DNA of 34,215 nucleotides from NCBI GenBank assembly GCA_903835555.1, contig CAILNN010000312.1, positions 1 to 34,215 on the forward strand. The letters run 5' to 3'. Origin of the DNA: an uncultured Verrucomicrobiota bacterium (GTDB lineage Bacteria; Verrucomicrobiota; Verrucomicrobiia; Limisphaerales; UBA9464). Under the pieces are notes generated by a model. The model had not been told where the DNA came from, made no database searches, and saw nothing but the letters and a program-made list of their open reading frames with translations. This document shows positions 23,781-32,538 of the stretch, piece by piece (positions within the stretch are counted from its first letter, which is position 1; the number at the start of each line of letters is the position of its first letter). The position numbers and the translations under genes were made by a program.

Positions 23781-24922
23781 TTTACCAACCGATCCCGGGC
23801 GGCACGGACAGCCTGGACGGCGAGCGCGGGAGTTGCGGCGGTGGCGGTCAAATGGCCCATCTTTCGTCCGGCCCGGGGGACAGACTTTCCGTAGAGATGG
23901 AGTTTAATGGAGGAATCGGATAGGGCTGCCGTCCAATTGGGGGTTCCACCCGAGGCTAGCCAAACATCGCCCAAGAGATTGGCCATGGCGGTGGGAGCGC
24001 GGAGGGTGGTTGCGCCCAGAGGCAGACCACAAACGGCTCTGAGTTGTTGCTCAAACTGGCTGGTCACACAGGCATCGATGGTCAGGTGGCCGGAATTATG
24101 GGTTCGGGGGGCCAATTCATTGACCAGCAACGTTCCCTTTCGCGTGACAAAGAGTTCTACGGTCAGGAGACCCACGACCTGAAGCGCGTCGAGAACGCCT
24201 CTGGCCAAATCGACCGCATCGCGCGCCAACCTGTCAGATATGCCTGCGGGTGCGATGGTCACGTCCAGGATATGGTGGGCATGAGTATTTTCAAAAACAG
24301 GAAATGGCTCGAAAGCACCGTCCAATCCCCTGGCGGCGACCACGCTGATTTCGCGATCGAAGTCGACGCAGGCTTCGAGTATTCCCTCGACGCCTCGCAA
24401 TTGGGCGAAAGCCGTCGACAATTGGTCCGCGGAAACCAACCGCTGCTGTCCTTTACCATCGTATCCAAAGCTCGCGGTCTTAAGGATGGCAGGAAGTCCG
24501 AGTTCAGAGACGGCGGATTGAAGATCGGTTTGAGAGGTGATCCGGCGGAAAGGCGTTACTGGGAAACCATGATTGGAAAGGTACTGCTTCTCCCGAAGCC
24601 GATGCTGGGTGGTATGCAGCACGAGGCCATCTGGACGGACGGGAACGATTTCAGCGGCAGCGGCACTTGTGGCGCTGGGGACGTTCTCAAACTCGAACGT
24701 GACGACATCAACAGACTGAGCAAAGGCCCTGACCCGGTCCAAGTCTTCGTAGGGTGCGACAATTTCCACATCTCCGATCTGGCCAGCGGGCGAATCGGAA
24801 TCTGGAGAATAGATATGAACCCGGTAGCCCAATTGGCGGGCGGCCAAGGAAAACATTCGGCCCAACTGACCACTACCGAGGACGCCAATGATGGCTCCAG
24901 GCAGAATTGTACGTGGCAACAT
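23777..24922 (-). CDS. purK: N5-carboxyaminoimidazole ribonucleotide synthase PurK
   Basis: PurK is an ATP-grasp enzyme that couples ATP hydrolysis with bicarbonate to carboxylate AIR to N5-CAIR in purine synthesis; PurE then makes CAIR. The 381-residue product opens with GAIIGVLGSGQLGRMF, and has the PurK features FEFENVP, ILKTASFGYDGKGQ (ATP loop), EACVDFDREISVVAAR, and VNELAPRTHNSGH (metal and substrate). Length is typical. The ATG at 24922 follows the MFS stop by 61 bases. purE is not adjacent, which is unusual for the pair. The stop lies within an 80-bp repeat. Confidence 0.93.
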   Translation of the reverse strand: MLPRTILPGAIIGVLGSGQLGRMFSLAARQLGYRVHIYSPDSDSPAGQIGDVEIVAPYEDLDRVRAFAQSVDVVTFEFENVPSATSAAAAEIVPVRPDGLVLHTTQHRLREKQYLSNHGFPVTPFRRITSQTDLQSAVSELGLPAILKTASFGYDGKGQQRLVSADQLSTAFAQLRGVEGILEACVDFDREISVVAARGLDGAFEPFPVFENTHAHHILDVTIAPAGISDRLARDAVDLARGVLDALQVVGLLTVELFVTRKGTLLVNELAPRTHNSGHLTIDACVTSQFEQQLRAVCGLPLGATTLRAPTAMANLLGDVWLASGGTPNWTAALSDSSIKLHLYGKSVPRAGRKMGHLTATAATPALAVQAVRAARDRLVN

Positions 24923-24983
24923 CCGGACCTCAGGCTACAGGGCTGTGCAAACAAAGTGAAGCCGACACCGCGACGGAAGAGAC

Positions 24984-26285
24984 TCAAGTGGAGGCGGTTT
25001 CGGACGTTGAGCGGGTCGGCATCCAGGGAACCGCCAGCGAAGCCAAGGCAAAGAGGACGGAGGAGTAGAGCAAGGCATGCCGATAGTCATTGATGCGGGC
25101 GAAGATACCGAAATAGATGCTACCTCCTGCGGCGGCTAATCGACCGGCATTGTAGCAAAAACCAGAACCGGTTGTCCGCAAGAGGACAGGAAACAAAGGC
25201 GGCAGCCACATGGTGAACAAGGCAAAAACGCCCTGCCAGACACCAATCAAAGTGAACCACCGATAGTTGGCTAGCAGGCTCCAATCGCGGCTGAACGCCG
25301 CGAAAGAAGAAGCTCCATAGGCCAGGAGCATTCCGAGAACGGCGAGGCGATATCCGAAGAAGCGGGCCAAAGCTCCGGCCAGGAAATTACCGACCACTGA
25401 ACCGAGCATCAGCCACATGACACCAATGACGACGACATGATTTTGGGCGGCAGCGGAAAGGAGTCGAACCTCCGACAGGCTGCGCAAGTGGGCTTGCTGC
25501 CAGAACATAAAGGTCCAATGGCCGGTCAAGGAGACTGCGCATAGAACCAACGTGGGCCAGGTGACTTGCGAAACGGGTGGATGAAACAAATCGCCCAGAG
25601 AGGGTGATCGCGACGTGTTCTTGTCGATTCGAGGACCCGAGGCTTTAGTCGAATCGGCCTGGCGGGCGGCGATCCAGTCCGCTGTTTCCGGTACGGACTT
25701 ACGAATCCAAAGCACAAGTCCGGCGGGTAAGATTCCCACCAAGAATAACCAGCGAGGGTGACTCTGTTCCAGGAGATAGCCGACGAAGCAGGCGACCAGC
25801 ACCCCCACATTGACGGCGGACTGGAGGGAAGAGGCGATCCACGGACGCCATGACTTCGGCCAGGTTTCGGATAGGAGCGAAGCACCGACGGCCCATTCGC
25901 CTCCAATGCCTAGGGCAGAAAGGAAACGGAAGATCAACAGGTGCCACCATTGAGACGACGCTGCGCTCAGTCCCGTAAACGCGGCATACGTGAGAATGGT
26001 GAGGCAGAGCGCCCGGCTTCGCCCAATTCGATCGCCCAAGCGACCAAAGATGACACCGCCGCAGGCCCATCCGATTAGGAATCCGGCATTGATGATGGCC
26101 CCATAGCGGGCGACGGAGGGGTCCCGGGGGGAGGTTTGGAGCAGCGCGGCGACAAATGGGGTGGCGACGAGGGTGTAGAGGTGCATGTCCAAGCCATCGA
26201 ACATCCACCCGAGCCAGGCGGCCAAACCGGACCGGCGTTGGTCATCGGTAATAGACCTCCAATTATCAGTTGTGGGCTCAGGCAT
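24984..26285 (-). CDS. MFS transporter (acid:H+ symporter-like)
   Basis: The 433-residue membrane protein has about 12 hydrophobic segments. The first has GWMFDGLDMHLYTLVATP, the aromatic-acid/sialate-type MFS start with the D-G-x-D pattern. The loop 2-3 motif GRLGDRIGRSRAL, and RFLSALGIGGEWAVGA in TM4, support this. Substrate is unknown; sialic acid, aromatic acids and other organic acids are candidates. Internal segments in the C-terminal half are FFGYRLAVLGMLLAYGAS and LPPLFPVLLRTTGSGFCYN. The start is the ATG at 26285; an in-frame TTG at 26342 would add 19 residues. It shares a strand and likely a transcript with purK. Confidence 0.82.
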   Translation of the reverse strand: MPEPTTDNWRSITDDQRRSGLAAWLGWMFDGLDMHLYTLVATPFVAALLQTSPRDPSVARYGAIINAGFLIGWACGGVIFGRLGDRIGRSRALCLTILTYAAFTGLSAASSQWWHLLIFRFLSALGIGGEWAVGASLLSETWPKSWRPWIASSLQSAVNVGVLVACFVGYLLEQSHPRWLFLVGILPAGLVLWIRKSVPETADWIAARQADSTKASGPRIDKNTSRSPSLGDLFHPPVSQVTWPTLVLCAVSLTGHWTFMFWQQAHLRSLSEVRLLSAAAQNHVVVIGVMWLMLGSVVGNFLAGALARFFGYRLAVLGMLLAYGASSFAAFSRDWSLLANYRWFTLIGVWQGVFALFTMWLPPLFPVLLRTTGSGFCYNAGRLAAAGGSIYFGIFARINDYRHALLYSSVLFALASLAVPWMPTRSTSETAST

Positions 26286-26356
26286 GGGACAGAAGGAAGA
26301 AGACTCGGGAACGAGGTGACGGGGCAAGTTTGATTTTGACAATCGGCCGAAACATC

Positions 26357-26388
26357 GGTAGTCAATGGGGTGTACCCCTTATAGTAAC
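26357..26388. promoter_or_regulatory. Candidate BlaI-type operator
   Basis: GGGG-TGTA-CCCC (26367-26378) is an imperfect dyad centred about 24 bases before the blaI start. Its flanks (TAGT and ATAGTAA) extend the symmetry partly. BlaI/MecI repressors bind dyads near their own promoters; the match to the known TACA/TGTA half-sites is weak. Confidence 0.3.
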
Positions 26389-26396
26389 GCCGCCTT

Positions 26397-26771
26397 ATGG
26401 ACCAGCTTCCTCGTATTTCGGAAACTGAATGGGAAATTATGCGCGTGGTTTGGTCGCGGAATCCAATTTCTGCGGCGGAAATCATTGAGTCTCTGGTTGC
26501 CCACGACCCAACGTGGCATCCGGTAACAGCAAAAACGTTGCTGAATCGGTTGGTCAAGAAAGGCGTACTGGGCTATGACTTGGAGGGTCGTTCCTACCTT
26601 TATCGTCCGCTGGTGCGGGAGCGCGACTGCGTGAATGCGGTGAGTTCCTCCTTTTTGCAGCGTGTTTTCGGAGGTTCGCTCAATCTGATGGTCGCCCATT
26701 TTGTCGAACACCGAAAGCTGAGTCCCAAGCAGATCAAGGAATTGCGTCGATTACTGGATGGTCCCAACTAG
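26397..26771 (+). CDS. blaI: BlaI/MecI-family transcriptional repressor
   Basis: The 124-residue product is a penicillinase-repressor-type winged helix. The N-terminal DNA-binding part runs ISETEWEIMRVVWSRNP, SAAEIIESL, WHPVTAKTLLNRLVKKGVL and YDLEGRSYLYRPLV. A helical C-terminal dimerisation part (NLMVAHFVEHRKLSPKQIKEL) follows. In the classical system BlaI represses a resistance or stress gene until a BlaR1 sensor cleaves it. The ATG at 26397 is the first in frame. The likely sensor gene is 367 bases downstream, on the same strand. No beta-lactamase gene lies between them, so the regulated target is unknown. Confidence 0.88.
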   Translation: MDQLPRISETEWEIMRVVWSRNPISAAEIIESLVAHDPTWHPVTAKTLLNRLVKKGVLGYDLEGRSYLYRPLVRERDCVNAVSSSFLQRVFGGSLNLMVAHFVEHRKLSPKQIKELRRLLDGPN

Positions 26772-27138
26772 TGTCGTGTATCCCAAATAGCTTGCAGTTT
26801 GCTGCGCCTAAAATGCCCCAGGGCGAGGCGCGAGGTGGACGAATGCCTAGGTGATTTTAGTTCTACTTGGTCAGGCTATCGGAGGCTCGCTTGTCCATGC
26901 CAATCTGGAGCGCGGATAGATTCATTCGCTTTTGAGATTTCGGTAGAGGTGAATCTTGCTGACGCCCCTCCGGGGTGAACATTCGACGTTTGGCGACGGT
27001 CCGGTCGTTTCGCTACGGGCAACCACCGGCTAATGGCAGGGAAGCCTCCGCTTTCCGCGTGGGTCCTCAATCTGTAACAACGCAGAATTAGGGCGGAATG
27101 GTGCGAATCTTGCTAAGTAAGCGGGGTCTGGTTTTCCG
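26772..27138. other. Gap between blaI and the blaR1-like gene
   Basis: No gene is seen in these 367 bases. It holds a CCCC-TC-CGGGG hairpin (about 26965-26977), but nothing else that I recognise. The separation is unusual for a BlaI/BlaR pair, which is often overlapping or nearly so. Confidence 0.45.
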
Positions 27139-28245
27139 ATGTACACGGGTCCCATTGCGGAGTTTCTGCGTCAACTTGGCATCTCTTCGGTCCAAGCGTC
27201 CGGCTTGGCCTTGTTTGTCTGGTTGGCCTGTGGATGTTTGGGGCGGCATTTGGCACCACGGTGGCGGTGTTGGTTATGGAGCTTGGTGATTATTCGACTT
27301 TCATGGCCGTTCAACATCCCCAGCCATGTCAGTTTGTTCAACCTGTGGACCATTCCCCGGCGATTGTCTCCAACTGACTGGACCCCCTGCTATCTGCCGG
27401 AGGAACTTTCCAATGCCGCCAATGCGTGGCTGGGACGCTCCTGGGTGAGTTGGGGATGGATGGGTGTCACCACCCTCCTGATCATTCGGTTGGGGATGGC
27501 GTGGTTAGAGAGCGTCCGCATCCGAAAAAACGCTCGACGAAGCGACTCCCAAACCGTAGAAGCGCTGCTTCGTCGACACCAAATGGTGGCTGGCGTCAAG
27601 ACGCCGGTTTCGGTTTGCGAGTCGGATCGGGTGCAAACCCCGTGCCTCGTGGGATGGTTATCCCCGAGACTCTTGTTTCCTAAAGGAATGCTGGATGAGC
27701 TGACAATAGGTGAGCTTCAGCTCATCCTTTCCCATGAAATCGCTCACATCCATCGAAGGGACATTCCGATGAATTGGGTGCTCGCACTGGTCGAAGCCGT
27801 TCATTGGTTCAACCCATTGGTCTGGATGGTGGGGCAGGAATTGCGTAGCGCACGCGAAGAAGCCTGCGACGCCTATGCGCTCGCCGCTAATCCAGGTGCA
27901 AATCGATCCTACGGCGAAACTTTGCTCAAGATTTTGGAACGATCCTCATTGGGTTCCCCATTGCAAAATTCTACGTCCACGGTTGGATCAATGGCTATCG
28001 TGAGTGAAGAGTATACTACATCACCCAGGCTTCACCAACGGATGCTGGCCATTGCCCGATATCGACCGGGGACTCGTACTTGGATTGTGGGGGCGTGCAC
28101 CTGGCTGGCAATGGCGTGTATCGGGCTCACCGAGGCAGAACCCCAGACGGTTCCCGAGAGCGTCGATACACCGGAAATGACCTCAGCGAATTTGAACGTC
28201 CGCTCGGCGGTTTGTTCGACCCGAGGTGCCGTTTGGACCGTCTAG
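27139..28245 (+). CDS. BlaR1-like M56 peptidase sensor
   Basis: The 368-residue membrane protein is an M56-family metalloprotease of the BlaR1/MecR1 type. Transmembrane segments are near residues 19-33, 43-58, 105-121 and 308-330. The zinc-protease motif H199-EIAH203 lies in LILSHEIAHIHRRD, and the downstream REEACDAYAL gives the third ligand. In the classical model it cleaves BlaI when a signal is sensed. It lacks the C-terminal penicillin-binding sensor domain and ends about 35 residues after the last membrane segment. Its TAG lies in a dispersed repeat (GGACCGTCTAGCAGG), so it is probably truncated or finishes by chance there. BlaI-target coupling is inferred from the neighbour upstream. 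Confidence 0.75.
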   Translation: MYTGPIAEFLRQLGISSVQASGLALFVWLACGCLGRHLAPRWRCWLWSLVIIRLSWPFNIPSHVSLFNLWTIPRRLSPTDWTPCYLPEELSNAANAWLGRSWVSWGWMGVTTLLIIRLGMAWLESVRIRKNARRSDSQTVEALLRRHQMVAGVKTPVSVCESDRVQTPCLVGWLSPRLLFPKGMLDELTIGELQLILSHEIAHIHRRDIPMNWVLALVEAVHWFNPLVWMVGQELRSAREEACDAYALAANPGANRSYGETLLKILERSSLGSPLQNSTSTVGSMAIVSEEYTTSPRLHQRMLAIARYRPGTRTWIVGACTWLAMACIGLTEAEPQTVPESVDTPEMTSANLNVRSAVCSTRGAVWTV

Positions 28246-28276
28246 CAGGTCGGGAGACCCGCGGTACAGCCGCATC
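28236..28276. repeat. Double-hairpin dispersed repeat, copy 3
   Basis: GGACCGTCTAGCAGGTCGGGAG and ACCCGCGGTACAGCC resemble copies 1 and 2. The first TAG of its AGCAGG part is the stop of the BlaR1-like gene. Confidence 0.65.
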
Positions 28277-28287
28277 CCAACCGGGTC

Positions 28288-28331
28288 GCTCGGGGGGCGC
28301 TCGGGGGACGCTCGGGGGACGCTCAGGGGCA
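28288..28331. repeat. 11-bp tandem repeat, four units
   Basis: GCTCGGGGGGC, GCTCGGGGGAC, GCTCGGGGGAC and GCTCAGGGGCA follow one another exactly, 28288-28298, 28299-28309, 28310-28320 and 28321-28331. It lies between the BlaR1-like gene and the next repeat. Confidence 0.85.
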
Positions 28332-28397
28332 GGCGCGGGATAAGTTGCGCAGCGAGCGTGTTTTGGACCGCCTATGGCTCGACGGAGTCTCGCCCTA

Positions 28398-28429
28398 CCG
28401 ATGTTACTCTGCGTCAATTAGTTACGTGC
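28398..28429. repeat. Dispersed repeat CCGATGTT-N-CT-N-TGCGTCAATT, copy 2
   Basis: Matches 16523-16556. It is followed by a copy of the GCCGACA-GGAA-TGTCGGC stem (28467-28484), which is the second stem of the double-hairpin repeat family. Confidence 0.7.
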
Positions 28430-28466
28430 TAATCGATAAGGCTAATGGAAACGCTGTTATTTGCAA

Positions 28467-28484
28467 GCCGACAGGAATGTCGGC
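28467..28484. repeat. Double-hairpin repeat, second stem only (copy 4)
   Basis: GCCGACA (28467-28473) and TGTCGGC (28478-28484) pair around GGAA, and GCGCTACC follows. The arms match those at 23637-23654, the loop differs. Confidence 0.75.
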
Positions 28485-28503
28485 GCTACCGTTGTACGAT
28501 TGG

Positions 28504-30897
28504 TTACCGAGCCAAGGCCAATTGAGCGGGGTCGCCATCCCCTCGACGGTATTGGAACGGGACGCTATGAACGGCACTCTTCACCAAGCTTGAGAAGTGG
28601 AATCCATTTTTCGCCAATTCGCGGGTCATCTGGTCTACCGCTGGCTTGTCATAGTATTCCAAACCGCGTCCGAGGGCGTAGGTCAGAACCTTTTCGGACA
28701 GGCAACGGAGGAAGTCCGGGTTCTTGGCTGTCGCCAGAATACGGTTGAGGTCATGATGATCGGTGATCTTTTCGCCCGAGGAAAGAACTCCCGAAGGCTC
28801 GACTGGGTCACCGCCATCCTTCTCTCGAAAAGCCCCGATTCCATCGAAATGTTCCAAAGCAAACCCGATTGGGTCCATTCGGGCGTGGCAACTGGCGCAC
28901 ATAGCGTTTTCACGATGCTTTTCCATGCGCTGACGGAGGGTGCCAGTCAATTTCTCGCCCGCTTCCAGCAGGGGAACCCCCGGCGGGGGTGGCGGAGGTG
29001 GCGTGGCCAAAATATTCTCCAAAACCCATTTGCCCCGTTTGACCGGCGAGGTCCGGGTGGGATTGGAGGTCAATGTCAGGATGCTGCCCTGAGTCAGTAA
29101 ACCCTGCCGCGGGCTGCCGGCCAAAGAGACTTTCTTAAACTCCTTGCCCGTGACTCCGGTTAATCCGTAGTGCTTGGCCAATCGCTCATTGACGAAGGTA
29201 TAGTCGGCGGTGAGGAAATCGGTCACCGGCTGATCATTCTGCACGATATAGTTGAAGAACTGTTCGGTTTCCTGGCGGAAATCGTGCCGAAGATCGTCGT
29301 TGAAAGCCGGGAATTTCTCGCGGTCAGGTTCGATGAAATCCAAGTTGCGCAGTTGAAGCCATTGACCGGCGAAATTATCGGTTAAAGCGCGAGCCTTTGG
29401 GTCCTGCATCATCCGGGCGATCTGCGCATCGAGGCTTTTTCGAAGCTTTTTGGCTTCGGCGAGCTTGAACAGTTCGTCGTCTGGCATGGAGCTCCAGAGG
29501 AAATAGGATAAGCGCGAGGCGAGAGCATACTCGTCAATTTCGCGAATGACGTCTGGATTGTTTGGGTCCGGCTGGGTTTCGTTTCGATAGATAAAATGAG
29601 GCGAGACCAAGACGGCTGTCAGAGCATGCCGGATGGAGGCTTCAAAATTATCCGACTGCGCCCGAGCCTCAAAAAACAGAACCATCAGGCGTTTCAGCTC
29701 CGTGGGCTGGAGTGGGCGACGCCAAGCCCGCTTGGCGAAATTGCCAATCAATTCGGTGGCCACTACCCCTTCATTTCCCGCCGATGGTTTGCGGGTAAAA
29801 ATCCGAAGGTGACTTTCAGGGAGCGGCTGCTCAACCCCCAGCGGGCCGGAGACCTCCAGGTAATTGCAGTAGAAATTCCGATCATCGATCACTTTCTCCT
29901 TGGTCGGAGGGCGATCCTTATGCTGTTTCTCCACCCAACGCTCCCGGTAGTAATCGTTCAAGAAAGCAACTGCAACGCGCTTGGGTCCCGCTTGGGCGAC
30001 CTCCACCGTGGATTCATATATCCCTGGATTATCGGATTTCGCTCGAACCTCCTGCTGGGAAACCTCCTTGCCATCAAAGCGAAGCGAAATCTTGGTAAAG
30101 TCGGGCCCAGCATGTTGCTCATATCCTTGAACCCGAATGGCGTAGCGACCGGGTCGGGCAATCTGAACTTCACCATAGGCCTCCCCTTCGGAAGCCATGA
30201 CCCGAACATTGCCAAAGTCATTGCCGCCCTGAAGGTGCTGTGGATCGAGTCGATGAGAAGGTGGCGGGCGAGGCCCCGAGACAATTGCTTCCTCCATTAC
30301 CGATTCCGCTGCCCGCAGGTACTTCTCTAACAGAAGCGGGGGAAGGGACAACACATCGCCGATGTTGTCAAAGCCGTAACCGACATCGTCCTGGGGGAAA
30401 TCATTAGCGGGCTTGAAATCGACACCGACCAAATCGCGGATGGTGTTATTGTACTCGGCGCGATTCATCCGGCGAAGCGTGACGCGACCGGGATCGGGAT
30501 GCGCAGGGTCAATAGGGAACAGGGTGTGCTCAATCCAACTGGTCACGACTTGCCGTTCAGCGTCGGTCGGTTGGGTCTTCTTTTTTTTCGGCGGCATATC
30601 GCCGCTGCGGACGTTGTGAAGGACTTGGTCCCAAACGCGCTTATCGGCCAGGACCTGGGTGACGTTGGTATAGCCATCCAGGGCCAAATCCCCTTTGTTG
30701 GCACCGTCACCGTGGCAATCCCAGCAATACTGCTTGAGTAGCGGAAGGACCTGCCGGTGGAGGTCGGCATCGGCCTTGGCGCGATCAATTCGAACCAAAT
30801 GGGACCGACCACCTCCCTGGATGCGGTTAAGCGCCAGCCAGCCAGAAGCCATTGCTCCAGCCAGCAGCAGCGCCAAAATGGAAAGAGAAGTCCGCAT
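28504..30897 (-). CDS. DUF1587/DUF1592/DUF1588/DUF1585 cytochrome-type protein
   Basis: The 797-residue protein is the large PVC-type cytochrome family. It begins with a membrane anchor (LSILALLLAGAMASGWLAL), then a PSCyt1-type c-heme site C58-WDC-H62. DUF1587 follows (RVTLRRMNRAEYNNTIRDLV). Then come a carbohydrate-binding-like part (about 200-330), DUF1595/1592 (ELKRLMVLFFEARAQ; HFIYRNETQPDPNNPDVIRE), DUF1588 (TSNPTRTSPVKRGKWVLENI) and DUF1585 (CASCHARMDPIGFALEHFDGI). Its substrate is unknown. It is probably periplasmic and redox-active. The ATG at 30897 is chosen over an in-frame TTG at 30915. The Gfo/Idh oxidoreductase lies upstream on the same strand, 93 bases away, and they may be co-expressed. 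Confidence 0.88.
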   Translation of the reverse strand: MRTSLSILALLLAGAMASGWLALNRIQGGGRSHLVRIDRAKADADLHRQVLPLLKQYCWDCHGDGANKGDLALDGYTNVTQVLADKRVWDQVLHNVRSGDMPPKKKKTQPTDAERQVVTSWIEHTLFPIDPAHPDPGRVTLRRMNRAEYNNTIRDLVGVDFKPANDFPQDDVGYGFDNIGDVLSLPPLLLEKYLRAAESVMEEAIVSGPRPPPSHRLDPQHLQGGNDFGNVRVMASEGEAYGEVQIARPGRYAIRVQGYEQHAGPDFTKISLRFDGKEVSQQEVRAKSDNPGIYESTVEVAQAGPKRVAVAFLNDYYRERWVEKQHKDRPPTKEKVIDDRNFYCNYLEVSGPLGVEQPLPESHLRIFTRKPSAGNEGVVATELIGNFAKRAWRRPLQPTELKRLMVLFFEARAQSDNFEASIRHALTAVLVSPHFIYRNETQPDPNNPDVIREIDEYALASRLSYFLWSSMPDDELFKLAEAKKLRKSLDAQIARMMQDPKARALTDNFAGQWLQLRNLDFIEPDREKFPAFNDDLRHDFRQETEQFFNYIVQNDQPVTDFLTADYTFVNERLAKHYGLTGVTGKEFKKVSLAGSPRQGLLTQGSILTLTSNPTRTSPVKRGKWVLENILATPPPPPPPGVPLLEAGEKLTGTLRQRMEKHRENAMCASCHARMDPIGFALEHFDGIGAFREKDGGDPVEPSGVLSSGEKITDHHDLNRILATAKNPDFLRCLSEKVLTYALGRGLEYYDKPAVDQMTRELAKNGFHFSSLVKSAVHSVPFQYRRGDGDPAQLALAR

Positions 30898-30990
30898 CGG
30901 TAACAGGACGAACAAGCTTCGTCCCGTATTCCAGCAAACTTCCCGCAGTCGACAATGACTGTCAACCGGTGTTGGTTTAATCGGTACCGC

Positions 30991-32367
30991 TCAGGCGTAT
31001 TCGCGATGCTTGTTGATGCCAGGCAGAGGAACCGGGTACCGGCCATTGGCATCGGCACGGATCGGGGCCGGGGAATCCATATTTAACTGGTCGATACCAG
31101 GGGCGAACTCATGCGGGGAGTTGATGATTTCATCCCACGTGATGATTTGGCCGGTATGGGCGGCCATACGCCCCATGGACGCCACAAGACTCGCTTCCAC
31201 GCCGCGCTTTACTTCGTTGTAGGGCTTGTCGTTGCGAATCGCGTCGATCAGGTCTTCCCACTCCAATTGGTAGGGATCCGGTTCGTCTTTTGGTGCACGC
31301 CAGAGGACATTGGCGTTGTCCTGCTTTTGCCCGCGATAGATGCGCGACTTGGCCGGAGCATGGGATTCGCTGGAAATGACGGCCAAGCCCTTGCTGCCGT
31401 GGGCGTAACTGGCGAACTGATCGTGGCAACCACCCATTGTCCGACCGTAATGGAACAACTTGCTGCCGTCGGCGAAGGTATATTCGACATTGTAGTTGTC
31501 GAAATTCTGATCAACCGCTTCTCCGCGGTTGCTACGACCACCGGAAGCCTGGGCTTCAACCGGCCAGGCGTTCTTCATCCAGCACGATTCATCGATGTTG
31601 TGGATGTAAAAGTCAGAGAAACAGCCGCCGCTGGCCCACAGGAAGCTGTGGAACCGGGAAATCTGCCACAGCAATTCGCTGTTCATGTTGTCCGGCTTGC
31701 GGTTTGAGAAAGCCGATCCGACCGGTCCATGCATCCGGTAGCAGCGCAGTGCAACGATATCACCGATCTGGCCGTCCTGAATGCGGTTGAACAGCTCCTG
31801 ACGGATATGGCAATGACGGCACATCAGGCCGACGCCCACCTTGAGGTTCTTGACCACCGACTTGGCACCGAGCTCCAGCATTCGACGGCTGGTAGGGCCA
31901 TCGACGGTCACGGGCTTTTCCATGAACACGTTGAGACCCTTTTCGATGGCATAGGTGAAGTGGACCCAGCGAAAGGCGGGAGGAGTGGCCAAAATCACGA
32001 CATCGCCAGGCTTCAGGGCATCCATGGCGTGTTTGTAGGCATCGAATCCGATGAACTTTCGGTCGTCGGGCACCTCAACCTTTTCCTTGTATTCGCCGCT
32101 GAGGCCTTCGTAGCTGGACTTCAGGCGATAATCAAAGACATCGGCCATGGCGACCAGTTTGATGGGGCCATTCTTGACCGAAAGGGCGTTAGATGCGGCA
32201 CCAGTGCCACGACCACCACAACCGACGAGGGCCACTTGAATGGTGTTATTTTCGGCAGCATGGACAAACGGGATGGTCATACCGGCGAGCGTGGTCGCTG
32301 CGGCAAGCGTTCCCGTGCTTTTGATGAAATCGCGACGGGTGGTCGCGACAGGAATAATATCGGGCAT
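30991..32367 (-). CDS. Tat-exported Gfo/Idh/MocA-family oxidoreductase
   Basis: The 458-residue protein has a Tat signal (R11-R12-DFIKSTGTLAAATTLAG, cleavage near AHA-type VHAAE), then an NAD(P)-binding Rossmann domain with GCGGRGTG (about 49-56). A later MEKPVTVDG segment supplies the EKP motif with the family lysine, and CRHCHIRQELFNRI follows. Such enzymes oxidise or reduce sugars and are abundant in PVC genomes with an exported form. The substrate is unknown. The ATG at 32367 is the first in frame. It may pair functionally with the neighbouring cytochrome-type protein. Confidence 0.88.
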   Translation of the reverse strand: MPDIIPVATTRRDFIKSTGTLAAATTLAGMTIPFVHAAENNTIQVALVGCGGRGTGAASNALSVKNGPIKLVAMADVFDYRLKSSYEGLSGEYKEKVEVPDDRKFIGFDAYKHAMDALKPGDVVILATPPAFRWVHFTYAIEKGLNVFMEKPVTVDGPTSRRMLELGAKSVVKNLKVGVGLMCRHCHIRQELFNRIQDGQIGDIVALRCYRMHGPVGSAFSNRKPDNMNSELLWQISRFHSFLWASGGCFSDFYIHNIDESCWMKNAWPVEAQASGGRSNRGEAVDQNFDNYNVEYTFADGSKLFHYGRTMGGCHDQFASYAHGSKGLAVISSESHAPAKSRIYRGQKQDNANVLWRAPKDEPDPYQLEWEDLIDAIRNDKPYNEVKRGVEASLVASMGRMAAHTGQIITWDEIINSPHEFAPGIDQLNMDSPAPIRADANGRYPVPLPGINKHREYA

Positions 32368-32538
32368 GAAGGAAGGTCAAACCCGAGAGCGATGAATGTC
32401 AACTCCCGGGAGAGAAAAACGAGGGCGGACGGAACTTTCCGGTCACTGCCAATTCGGGCCATCACCTAACGCAACGGCAAACCAGCATTCCGCCGTTTGC
32501 CCGATGAACGAATTTTATTAGAATATTTTTATTCATGA

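Noticed and set aside
24044..25093. A 349-codon plus-strand ORF opposite purK
   Set aside because: It is a shadow of the purK gene and continues into the MFS gene region.
25455..25475. tRNA-like T-loop (GTCGAACCTCC)
   Set aside because: It lies within the MFS transporter gene, and no cloverleaf can be formed around it.
21547..28484. CRISPR array
   Set aside because: The repeats are thousands of bases apart and are not separated by regular spacers.
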